Positions 7,537 to 14,080 of a stretch of DNA of 17,400 nucleotides are shown here, piece by piece (the stretch's first letter is position 1; each line of letters begins with the position of its first letter). The stretch covers positions 1-17,400 of the forward strand of contig CALEPR010000090.1 in NCBI GenBank assembly GCA_937910665.1, given 5' to 3'. The notes under the pieces are model-generated. The model saw only the letters and a list, made by a program, of their open reading frames with translations, did not search any database and was not told the origin of the DNA. The translations under genes were made by a program, and so were the position numbers. Origin of the DNA: an uncultured Selenomonadales bacterium. GTDB taxonomy: Bacteria; Bacillota; Negativicutes; Selenomonadales; Selenomonadaceae.

Positions 7537-8898
7537 TTAAATTTCAAACTCTGAAATTTTTTTCAAAGCGCGTTCAGCCAAAAATTTTTTTCTGTCGCGC
7601 TTTTTAATTTTAACTTCGGGCTCCGGCAAAAGTCCAAAAGTTATATTCATCGGCTGGAAATTTTTTTCGTCCGCAGTTGTGATGTAATTTGCAAGTGCGC
7701 CGTGACAAGTTTCCGCAGGAAAAATTTTCGCGTCAAGATTTTTTGCAAGTCGCGCTGCATTTATTCCTGCCATTAAACCTGAAGCCGCCGACTCGACATA
7801 ACCTTCAACGCCTGTCATCTGTCCGGCGAAAAAGATTTTTTGATTTTTTTTTAGTTGAAAAGTCGGCAACAAAACTTTCGGGGAATTTATGTAAGTATTT
7901 CTGTGCATAACTCCGTAGCGAACAATTTCCGCATTTTCAAGTCCAGGAATCATTCTAAAAACTTTTTTCTGTTCGCCCCAAGTCAAATGCGTTTGAAATC
8001 CCACCAGATTATATAAAGTTGCCGCAGAATTATCTTGCCGAAGTTGAACAACTGCGTAAGGCAATTTTCCTGTGCGCGGATCTTCCAAGCCGACAGGTTT
8101 CATAGGACCGAATCGCAAAGTATCTTCTCCGCGCGATGCAATTACTTCGATCGGCAAGCAACCTTCAAAAAAAATTTCGCGCTCAAAGTCATGCGGTTTA
8201 GTTTTTTCCGCCAAGATTAAAGCGTTGCGAAATTTTTTATATTCTTCCTCCGTCATCGGACAATTTATGTAAGCTGCGTCCTCGCCTTTGTCATATCTCG
8301 ACGCTTTGAACGCTTTTTCAAAATTTATTGACTCAACTGTTACAATAGGAGCCGCCGCATCATAAAAGTAAAAATAATCAGGGGTTAGATTTTCATTCCT
8401 CATTCCTAACTCCTCATTCCTAATTACTTCACCCTCTACAATCAAATTTTTAATTTCTTCTGCCAATTTTCCTTCAGTCAATGGTCCGCTCGCAATTATC
8501 AAAATATCTTCCGATTGAAAAAATTTTTCTAAGTCGGTGACTTCTTCTTCAAAAAAATTTAGATTCGGCAAAGATTTTATTTTTTCTGTAACGAGCGCGG
8601 AAAATTTTTCTCTGTCCACTGCCAACGCTCCGCCGGCAGGAATTTTTGTCGCGTCTGCCGCAGAAATTATCACTGAATCAAGTTGCCGCATTTCCTCCTT
8701 CAAAACGCCGACCGCATTTGTCAAACCTGCTGCGCGAAGTGAATTACTGCAAACCAATTCCGCAAAATTTCCTGTCTTGTGCGCCAGAGTTTTTTTTGTC
8801 GGACGCATTTCAAATAAATTTATTTCAACTCCGCGCTTTGAAATTTGCCAAGCCGCCTCCGCTCCTGCCAAGCCCGCGCCAACTACATTAACTTTCAA
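7537..8898 (-). CDS. trmFO: Folate-dependent tRNA (uracil-54-C5)-methyltransferase TrmFO
   Basis: TrmFO makes m5U54 in the T loop of tRNA using methylene-tetrahydrofolate and FAD. The FAD-binding motif GAGLAGAEAAW is at residues 7-17. The two functional cysteines are present: C50 in LVCSNSLR and C247 in FFEGCLPIE. Other conserved blocks are YFYFYDAAAPIV (175-186), RYDKGEDAAYINCPMTEEEY (201-220), FGPMKPVGLEDPRTGK (263-278) and QLRQD (285-289). I chose the TTG at 8896-8898 (giving MKVNVVGAGL) because GAGGTGA lies just upstream; the GTG at 8916 overlaps that Shine-Dalgarno. At 453 residues it is longer than the usual approximately 435, because residues about 152-173 carry an insertion encoded by heptad repeats. 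Bacillus has the order trmFO-xerC-hslV-hslU-codY; xerC and codY are missing here. Confidence 0.96.
   Translation of the reverse strand: MKVNVVGAGLAGAEAAWQISKRGVEINLFEMRPTKKTLAHKTGNFAELVCSNSLRAAGLTNAVGVLKEEMRQLDSVIISAADATKIPAGGALAVDREKFSALVTEKIKSLPNLNFFEEEVTDLEKFFQSEDILIIASGPLTEGKLAEEIKNLIVEGEVIRNEELGMRNENLTPDYFYFYDAAAPIVTVESINFEKAFKASRYDKGEDAAYINCPMTEEEYKKFRNALILAEKTKPHDFEREIFFEGCLPIEVIASRGEDTLRFGPMKPVGLEDPRTGKLPYAVVQLRQDNSAATLYNLVGFQTHLTWGEQKKVFRMIPGLENAEIVRYGVMHRNTYINSPKVLLPTFQLKKNQKIFFAGQMTGVEGYVESAASGLMAGINAARLAKNLDAKIFPAETCHGALANYITTADEKNFQPMNITFGLLPEPEVKIKKRDRKKFLAERALKKISEFEI
8380..8445 (-). repeat. Heptad short tandem repeat inserted in frame in trmFO
   Basis: On the plus strand CATTCCT is repeated at 8394-8400, 8401-8407 and 8415-8421, with variants AACTCCT (8408-8414) and AATTACT (8422-8428): a clear 7-base period. 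On the coding strand this reads GGAATGA/GGAGTTA and encodes VIRNEELGMRNEN. It sits between the conserved LAEEIK and YFYFYDAAAPIV blocks, where TrmFO homologues normally have only a short linker. Confidence 0.8.
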
Positions 8899-8940
8899 AA
8901 ATTTTTCACCTCGCACAATGGAAAAATTATTTTTGTCAGA

Positions 8941-9183
8941 TCATTTTAAAGCCTGCCAAAAAATTACAAAAATTACTCCCGGTATTCCGAATACTCCGGC
9001 AATAAGGCAGTAGAAGAAAGAAATTTTTACTGTAAAAAGTCCGGTGAAATTTATGATATAAAGCATAATTGCGCCGATGATACTATTTTTTAAAAGCCAG
9101 AAAGGTAACGATACCAATTTGATCAACGCGAAAATTATTATTACTCCAATAATTGGACCGACAAGTGATTGAAAATCCATCAT
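8941..9183 (-). CDS. BofA-family small integral membrane protein
   Basis: This 80-residue hydrophobic protein has about three membrane segments (roughly residues 7-25, 33-50 and 54-76). The C-terminal half carries the BofA hallmarks: LLKNSIIGAIMLYIINFTG and then AGVFGIPGVIFVIFWQAL. B. subtilis BofA is of similar size and inhibits the SpoIVFB protease that processes pro-sigma-K during sporulation. The role here is unknown, because family members are also found in organisms that do not sporulate. Start ATG 9181-9183 is followed directly by a second ATG (9178-9180); GAGAGGAAG lies about 11 bases upstream. It sits 23 bases after ubiX and 42 bases before trmFO, so the three are probably cotranscribed. 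Confidence 0.8.
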   Translation of the reverse strand: MMDFQSLVGPIIGVIIIFALIKLVSLPFWLLKNSIIGAIMLYIINFTGLFTVKISFFYCLIAGVFGIPGVIFVIFWQALK

Positions 9184-9206
9184 CAATTTAAAAACTTCCT
9201 CTCAAA

Positions 9207-9773
9207 TTAAAAATTTTTCCCGCCGCGCCACTCAATAATTTTTGACGGCAGATGAAGTTGCAATAAAATTTTGTTGACAATATGATTTATTTGAGCTTCG
9301 AGTGTCGTCGGAGTATTGTAAAAAGTCATAACCGGCGGCATAATCACCACGCCCAAGTCTGCAAGTTCTTTCATATTTCGCAAATGAATTCTGCTGAAAG
9401 GCATTTCGCGTGGAACTAAAATCAATTTTCGATTTTCTTTAATGCAAACATCAGCCGCACGCAAAAGTAAATTTTCGCAATAACCGCTCGCAATTCCTGC
9501 AACAGTTTTCATTGTGCAAGGAACAATAACCATCCCTTCAACAAGAAAACTGCCGCTCGCGACAGAGGCATCCAATTCATTCACATTATAAACAACGTCA
9601 GCAAGTTTGTTTATATCGTAAACGTCAAAGTCAGTTTCGTCACGGATAGTCAGGAAACCACCTTCAGTAATTATCAAATGAGTTTCAACATTTTCGATTT
9701 CCTTCAATCTTTTCAGAAGTTCAACGGCGATAACAATTCCACTTGCGCCGGTTATTCCGACAGTCACGCGCAT
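9207..9773 (-). CDS. ubiX: UbiX-type flavin prenyltransferase
   Basis: UbiX joins dimethylallyl phosphate to FMN to make prenylated FMN, the cofactor of UbiD-type decarboxylases. The 188 residues match the family length. Motifs seen: GITGASG near the N-terminus (6-12), ASGSF (72-76), GMVIVPCTMKTVAGIASG (80-97), NLLLRAADVCIKE (101-113), LVPREMPFSRIHLRNM (119-134) and MPPVMTFYNTP (145-155). Start ATG 9771-9773 has AAGGAG at good spacing. It is first in a probable ubiX-bofA-trmFO operon driven by a good promoter. No ubiD partner is in the window. Since ubiquinone is not expected in this kind of anaerobe, the partner may be a menaquinone-pathway or other UbiD-like decarboxylase. Confidence 0.95.
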   Translation of the reverse strand: MRVTVGITGASGIVIAVELLKRLKEIENVETHLIITEGGFLTIRDETDFDVYDINKLADVVYNVNELDASVASGSFLVEGMVIVPCTMKTVAGIASGYCENLLLRAADVCIKENRKLILVPREMPFSRIHLRNMKELADLGVVIMPPVMTFYNTPTTLEAQINHIVNKILLQLHLPSKIIEWRGGKNF

Positions 9774-9811
9774 AAAAAAATCTCCTTAACAAACAAATTA
9801 TGAACGCAGGA

Positions 9812-9840
9812 ATTGTAGCACAAAAAAAAATATTGCTCAA
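9812..9840 (-). promoter_or_regulatory. Predicted promoter of ubiX-bofA-trmFO
   Basis: On the minus strand TTGAGC (9835-9840), 17 bases, then TACAAT (9812-9817), with TGC immediately before the -10 and nine T upstream of it. It lies about 40 bases before the ubiX start. Confidence 0.65.
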
Positions 9841-9956
9841 GTCGAGTAGATTTTCGTTTCACGGGCGTTTCGTAAAAATTTTGTTCAACTTGCTATTGCA
9901 ATTTCCAGAGATTTTTTTTCACTTCCGAAAACTGTTTTACACTACAAAAAAAAATC

Positions 9957-9985
9957 TTCAAAGTATTGCTTTTCTATGCTATAAT
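9957..9985 (+). promoter_or_regulatory. Predicted promoter of the secreted hydrolase
   Basis: TTCAAA (9957-9962), 17 bases, then a consensus TATAAT (9980-9985) with TGC directly upstream (extended -10). Transcription would begin near 9992, leaving a leader of about 130 bases. Confidence 0.6.
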
Positions 9986-10121
9986 TTTTCTGAAGTTTCG
10001 AGATAATTTGTTTCCTCTCGCCGGACTTTTCAATTTGCAGGATAACATTTTTGGCTTGAAGTTTCATTTGTTTTCTACTCGCACAACGAGTTAAATAATA
10101 ATTTTTTAGGAGGGTATTTCG

Positions 10122-11486
10122 ATGCGTAAAAAAATTTTGAAGGCTTTGGTTTGCGGAGCGTTGAGTTTTTCTCTGTTTGCCGGAGGAGTTCAAGTTCAGG
10201 CGGCGGCTGTTGAACAGACTCCGAATTACAGAACAGTGACGGAAGTTTTTGACTGGGGCCCGGCAATTTCAAAACTTGTCGTGAATCTCGGCGCAAAAGT
10301 TTCGGCGAAGGACATCGACAAAGATACTTTCAAAGTTTATGTTCACCGCAAACTTTCAGAAGGCGCATTGACTTTTGCCGAAGGTCTGAAGTACAAGCAA
10401 GGAAATTTGTCGCTCGGAGCTGAGGCACGCGACGAAACAGATTTGAAAGGTTATCGCGAAGTCACCGACGCTTATGTTTCCGACGAAAACGGAAATAAAA
10501 ATGACAACGGCGAATTTGTTACAATCGAAATGAAAATCGGTCCGACAGAAACTCTCGGCGCAGCTTTGAATTTTGATTTAATAACTTCCTTCAATACTTG
10601 GGTGACTTCCGACTACACCATTACGCTCAACAAAAATATTGGTAAGATTAAAAGTCAAAATTTTGTAATCGACAACAACAAAGGTGACATTCGCCCGGTC
10701 ACCGACAAATGGACTTTCCATCACTATGAGTACGGCGACAGCAGACTTTCTTTAGCTTATGCAAGTTACGAGCCGAAAAATTCCGGCAAACATCCTCTGA
10801 TAATTTGGCTGCACGGAATGGGCGAAGGCGGAAACGATTCTCCTTCCCTGCCGATCATGGGAAATAAAGCAAATTACTTCGCCGAAGATTCAATTCAAAA
10901 ATATTTCGGCGGCGCATACGTCATCGCTCCGCAAGCAAGAACTTACTGGATGCACGGCTACAAAAGTTTCGGTGACGGCACTTCAATTTACAGGGATGCT
11001 TTGATGGAATTGATTAAAGATTATGTGAAAACTCATCCCGACGTTGACGAAAGAAAAATTATTATCGGTGGAGATTCAAACGGTGGTTACATGACTGTTT
11101 TAATGATTCGCGACTATCCCGAATATTTTTCGGCGGCGTTCCCCACTTGTGAAGCACTTGCCAACAGTTTGCTCAGCGACGCAGATATTCAAGCAATTTC
11201 GCATACGCCGACTTGGTTCATCGCCGCAAAAACCGACACGGTTGTTCCTCCGAATGATTATGTAGTTCCGACTGTCGAAAGGTTGAAAAAAATCGGTGCA
11301 CCGGTTCATTTCAGTTTCTTGGATAATGTTGTAGACAAAACAGGACTTTATAAAAAACCTGACGGCTCTGCGTTCGAGTACATGGGACATTGGGTTTGGA
11401 TTCCTCTCTACAACGATGAAATTTCCGAAGTCATCGACGGCAAAGAGGTAAAACTTTTTGAATGGCTCGCCCAGCAGGACAGATAA
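10122..11486 (+). CDS. Secreted esterase-like alpha/beta hydrolase with N-terminal Ig-like domain
   Basis: The product has 454 residues. Residues 1-27 are a signal peptide (MRKKILK, hydrophobic core, cleavage near VQA-AAVE). Residues about 35-185 form a beta-rich domain resembling the Ig-like N-terminus of bacterial esterases such as Thermotoga EstA. Residues about 195-450 are an alpha/beta hydrolase: oxyanion region IIWLHGMGEGG (227-237), nucleophile elbow GGDSNGG with Ser319, probable acid Asp372 in AAKTDTVVPP, and probable His423 in YMGHWVW. Relatives include polyhydroxybutyrate-depolymerase-like and acetyl-xylan or feruloyl esterases, so a polysaccharide-ester substrate is plausible but unproven. 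ATG 10122 follows a strong AGGAGGG at 10108-10114. It stands alone on the plus strand. The stop codon is immediately followed by a tandem repeat array and then a terminator. Confidence 0.88.
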   Translation: MRKKILKALVCGALSFSLFAGGVQVQAAAVEQTPNYRTVTEVFDWGPAISKLVVNLGAKVSAKDIDKDTFKVYVHRKLSEGALTFAEGLKYKQGNLSLGAEARDETDLKGYREVTDAYVSDENGNKNDNGEFVTIEMKIGPTETLGAALNFDLITSFNTWVTSDYTITLNKNIGKIKSQNFVIDNNKGDIRPVTDKWTFHHYEYGDSRLSLAYASYEPKNSGKHPLIIWLHGMGEGGNDSPSLPIMGNKANYFAEDSIQKYFGGAYVIAPQARTYWMHGYKSFGDGTSIYRDALMELIKDYVKTHPDVDERKIIIGGDSNGGYMTVLMIRDYPEYFSAAFPTCEALANSLLSDADIQAISHTPTWFIAAKTDTVVPPNDYVVPTVERLKKIGAPVHFSFLDNVVDKTGLYKKPDGSAFEYMGHWVWIPLYNDEISEVIDGKEVKLFEWLAQQDR

Positions 11487-11674
11487 AAAAATTTCTGACA
11501 CAAAAAATTTCTGACAGAAAAAATTTTCCGGCAAAAAAGTTTTCGGCAAAAAAAATTTCTGACAGAAAAAAGTTTTCGGCAAAAAAAATTTCTGACAGAA
11601 AAAATTTTCTGGCAAAAAAGTTTCTGACACAAAAATTTCCGGCAAAAAAGTTTTCGGCACAAAAAAATTTGCGC
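11485..11674. repeat. Tandem array of 15-17 bp A/T-tract units
   Basis: Eleven full units and one partial unit begin at the last two bases of the hydrolase stop codon. Each unit is an A run (5-8), optionally G, then a T run (3-4), then CTGAC, CGGC, CCGGC or CTGGC; for example AAAAAAAATTTCTGAC (11548-11563), AGAAAAAAGTTTTCGGC (11564-11580) and AAAAAAGTTTTCGGC (11533-11547 and, identical, 11644-11658). A 33-base double unit recurs at 11500-11532, 11548-11580 and 11581-11613. The dyad TTTCTG-A-CAGAAA occurs three times at unit junctions. The last partial unit (11659-11674) merges into the terminator stem. The array lies inside the presumed 3' untranslated region of the hydrolase message; its function is unknown. 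Confidence 0.9.
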
Positions 11675-11709
11675 TCCGAGATAAAAAATCTTGGTGCGCT
11701 TTTTGTTTT
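11671..11709. terminator. Terminator for the hydrolase, possibly bidirectional
   Basis: GCGCTCCGAGAT (11671-11682) pairs with ATCTTGGTGCGC (11688-11699), with one mismatch and one G-T pair, around a five-A loop. TTTTTGTTTT follows on the plus strand. On the minus strand the stem is followed by AAATTTTTTT, so it may also stop the facing argC-heptose kinase transcript. Confidence 0.85.
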
Positions 11710-11766
11710 GAAAAATTTTTAGTTTCCCTTTCTCCCTTATCTCCGAAACTTGTGAATACATAGTTC

Positions 11767-12759
11767 TTATCTTGCGTGTTCGAGTGCGTGAGAAAGTTCG
11801 AGAAAATTTACTGTGCTTGTTCCAAGTTTTCTGACCGCGATCCCAGACGCGACATTTGAAACTCTCGCCGCCGCCGCAGGAGCCATTCCCGCAGTTATCG
11901 CCAACATAAAAGCTGCAACGCAAGTATCTCCTGCGCCTGAAACGTCAAAAACTTCGCTCTTGTCCGAAACAGGAATGTGATGAACTGCTCCGCTGCGCTC
12001 AAACAAACTCATGCCGAGTTCGCCGCGAGTGATCAAAACTCCGCTTGCGTTTATTTTTTTCAGAAGCTGAGTTCCTGCGTCAATAAAATCTGTCATATCT
12101 TCCAGCGGATGACCGATAAAGTTTGCAAGTTCGGAATCATTTTGTTTGACGTAAGTCACGCCGCCGAAGTCGCCGATTCTATATCTTGAGTCAACCATCG
12201 TCGGAATTTTATTTTTCCCCGCGAAATTTATCAGCCACTTTTTAACGCCGTCCGTAATTGTTCCTGCGCCGTAGTCGCTCAAAATAATTCCTTCGACTGT
12301 CGGCAAAATTTTGTCCAACTTGGTGAGGAGTGCCGCCTCCATTTTTTTTGACAGCGGTTCTTTGCTTTCTCTGTCGATTCGCACAATTTGCTGACTGACT
12401 GTCGCCCTGCCGCCGGCAATAATTCTTGTCTTGGAAATTGTCGGGCGAGTTTTGTCCAAAACTAAACCTTCGACATGGACATCATACTTCGATAAAATTT
12501 CGCGCAGACTTTCGGAATTTTTATCGTCGCCCAAAACTCCGACAGCGTAAACTTCACCGCCCAAAGTTGCCACGTTCGCCACAACATTTGCTGCGCCGCC
12601 CGCAACAACTTTTTCGCCGACTTCCTCCAAAACCAAAACAGGAGCCTCGCGCGAAATTCTGGAAATTCTTCCGTCAACATAAACGTCCGCGATCATATCG
12701 CCGATGACCAAAATTTTTTTGTCCTGAATTTTTTCGATAACGCCGTCAATTTTTTGCAA
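11767..12759 (-). CDS. hldE: D-glycero-beta-D-manno-heptose-7-phosphate kinase (RfaE1/HldE kinase domain)
   Basis: This PfkB-family kinase phosphorylates heptose-7-phosphate to the 1,7-bisphosphate on the way to ADP-heptose for LPS core. It has the family N-terminal signature (ILVIGDMIADVYVDG, then SRISREAPVLV), glycine-rich AGGAANVVANVATLGG, LSDYGAGT, VKQNDSELA, and the catalytic GAGDT with its Asp near residue 278. At 330 residues it is the kinase domain alone; the cytidylyltransferase half of E. coli HldE is absent and would have to be a separate gene. The start is uncertain. The TTG at 12757-12759 has AAGGTGA at suitable spacing, while the GTG at 12766-12768 has GGGAAG touching it. It lies just after argC (stop at 12775), so the two are probably cotranscribed. 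Another sugar substrate is possible. Confidence 0.87.
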   Translation of the reverse strand: MQKIDGVIEKIQDKKILVIGDMIADVYVDGRISRISREAPVLVLEEVGEKVVAGGAANVVANVATLGGEVYAVGVLGDDKNSESLREILSKYDVHVEGLVLDKTRPTISKTRIIAGGRATVSQQIVRIDRESKEPLSKKMEAALLTKLDKILPTVEGIILSDYGAGTITDGVKKWLINFAGKNKIPTMVDSRYRIGDFGGVTYVKQNDSELANFIGHPLEDMTDFIDAGTQLLKKINASGVLITRGELGMSLFERSGAVHHIPVSDKSEVFDVSGAGDTCVAAFMLAITAGMAPAAAARVSNVASGIAVRKLGTSTVNFLELSHALEHAR

Positions 12760-12774
12760 GTTATTCACCTTCCC

Positions 12775-13812
12775 TCACGGATAAATTGGAACAAAATCCA
12801 ACGCGGTAGATTCCTCGAAACCTGCCGCAATATTTAAATTTTGAACTGCCTGACCTGCCGCACCTTTGACAAGATTATCAATCGCCGACAAAACTATAAC
12901 TCTGTTTGTTCGTTCGTCAATGTGCCAAGCAATATCACAATAATTTGAACCGCGAACAAATTTTGTCTCAGGATAAGCATCACGACCGAGCAGGCGAATA
13001 AATTTTTCTTTGCCGTAAATTTTTTGAAAAGCCGCCTCGATAGTTCCCGCAGAAACTTCTTCCTTCAAATTTGCGTAACAAGTTGCCAAAATTCCGCGCG
13101 ACATTGGAACAAGGTGCGGAGTAAAATTTATTACAACTTCCTCGCCGCCTAAATCTGTGAGAGCCTGTTCAATTTCCGGCGTGTGTCTGTGGTGAGCGAC
13201 ATTGTAAGCTTTGAAATTATCGTAGAGTTCAGGAAAATGATTTCCAAGTTTCAAACCGCGCCCGGCTCCGCTGACTCCCGATTTCGCGTCCACAATTATT
13301 GAATCGACTTCGACAAGATGATGTTTAACAAGCGGCGCAAGTGCAAGAATTGATGCAGTAGTGAAACAACCTGCATTGCCGATAATTTTTGCAGATTTAA
13401 TTTCCTCGCGATAAAGTTCAGCCAGTCCATAAACTCGCGGCGCATTTTTGTGAGTGTGTTCAACTTTGTACCACTCTTCATAAATCGAAGTGTCGCTGAA
13501 CCTGTAATCCGCTCCCAAGTCAATAATTCTGACAGGCAGGTCTTCAAGTTTTTTTCCAACCTCCATAGCGTGACCGTGAGGCAGAGCGATAAAAATAAAA
13601 TCGCTGTCCTCGCCAATCTTTTCAATGTCTTTCAAACTTTCCAATTTCATTTCAAAAATTCCGCGCAGATGTGGATAGAGTTCAGAAATTTTTTTGCCTG
13701 TCGAACTTTCCGAAGTGATGTGAACAATCTCAACTTCAGGATGTCTTTGTAAAATTGCTAACAGCTCCGCGCCTGCGTAACCGGTCGCTCCGATAATGCT
13801 TACCTTCAACAA
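12775..13812 (-). CDS. argC: N-acetyl-gamma-glutamyl-phosphate reductase
   Basis: ArgC reduces N-acetylglutamyl phosphate to the semialdehyde with NADPH in arginine synthesis. The 345 residues match the family. It has the nucleotide-binding start KVSIIGATGYAGAELL (3-18), FIALPHGHAM (74-83), IDLGADYRF (97-105), the catalytic Cys149 in GNAGCFTT, SGVSGAGRG (178-186) and HRHTPEIEQ (208-216). Many homologues have NPGCYPT at the active site; the Pro is Ala here. Start is TTG at 13810-13812, with AAGGAGG 7 bases upstream; the next codon is also TTG and could be used. It has its own promoter. No other arg gene is nearby; the downstream partner is the heptose kinase. Confidence 0.95.
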   Translation of the reverse strand: MLKVSIIGATGYAGAELLAILQRHPEVEIVHITSESSTGKKISELYPHLRGIFEMKLESLKDIEKIGEDSDFIFIALPHGHAMEVGKKLEDLPVRIIDLGADYRFSDTSIYEEWYKVEHTHKNAPRVYGLAELYREEIKSAKIIGNAGCFTTASILALAPLVKHHLVEVDSIIVDAKSGVSGAGRGLKLGNHFPELYDNFKAYNVAHHRHTPEIEQALTDLGGEEVVINFTPHLVPMSRGILATCYANLKEEVSAGTIEAAFQKIYGKEKFIRLLGRDAYPETKFVRGSNYCDIAWHIDERTNRVIVLSAIDNLVKGAAGQAVQNLNIAAGFEESTALDFVPIYP

Positions 13813-13897
13813 AATTTTTCCTCCTTATTTTCGTATCCTGGAACAGATAATTTTTAATTTCAACTTTTATGAAGTAAATTTTCGCACACTTTCCCAG

Positions 13898-13925
13898 ATT
13901 ATAGCACAAAAAAAATCTCCGACAA
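13898..13925 (-). promoter_or_regulatory. Predicted promoter of argC-heptose kinase
   Basis: The minus strand has a consensus TATAAT (13898-13903) preceded by TGC and a run of eight T, with TTGTCG (13920-13925) 16 bases upstream. The leader to the argC start is about 80 bases. I did not see a clear arginine-repressor operator. Confidence 0.6.
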
Positions 13926-14020
13926 AATTTTTCTGCTTGATAATAATTTTTTTTAGAAATTTTTACAATGCAACAAAAAACTTTTCCGGCAGAGAAAACA
14001 AATTTATATCTTGCAGGAAT

Positions 14021-14042
14021 AAATTTCTCTTGCTAGAAATTT
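14021..14042. promoter_or_regulatory. 8 bp inverted repeat upstream of the Sde182-like gene
   Basis: AAATTTCT (14021-14028) and AGAAATTT (14035-14042) are exact reverse complements around a 6-base spacer. It sits 38 bases before the start codon at 14081. It could be an operator or a small leader hairpin. No confident promoter was found upstream; TACAAT at 13964-13969 lacks a well-spaced -35. Confidence 0.35.
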
Positions 14043-14080
14043 CCAACAAACAAAAAAATAAAATTTGGGAGGGAACTTTA

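Larger units (their letters stand above)
9774..10121. other. 348-base divergent intergenic region
   Basis: This region separates ubiX (minus) from the secreted hydrolase (plus) and holds one promoter for each. Between the two promoters (about 9841-9956) I see only AT-rich sequence and a minor dyad TTGC-TATT-GCAA near 9889-9900. The plus-strand leader from about 9992 to 10121 is about 130 bases. It contains a small hairpin ACTCG-CACAA-CGAGT (10077-10091) a few bases before the Shine-Dalgarno, which might affect translation. No RNA gene or recognisable riboswitch was seen. Confidence 0.6.

Noticed and set aside
9942..10296. Minus-strand frames opposite the hydrolase leader
   Set aside because: They are low in recognisable features and overlap the hydrolase promoter and signal peptide in antisense.
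11485..11674. CRISPR array
   Set aside because: Units are 15-17 bases with no unique spacers between them, and no cas gene is in the window.
11100..11923. Minus-strand open frames of 171 and 186 codons over the hydrolase 3' end and the array
   Set aside because: They have no ribosome binding site, and their length comes from the stop-poor repeat and the antisense of the hydrolase or heptose kinase genes.
13796..14080. N-terminal extension of the Sde182-like gene (614-codon frame)
   Set aside because: A clear signal peptide and GGGAGGG support the ATG at 14081; the extension covers the argC promoter.
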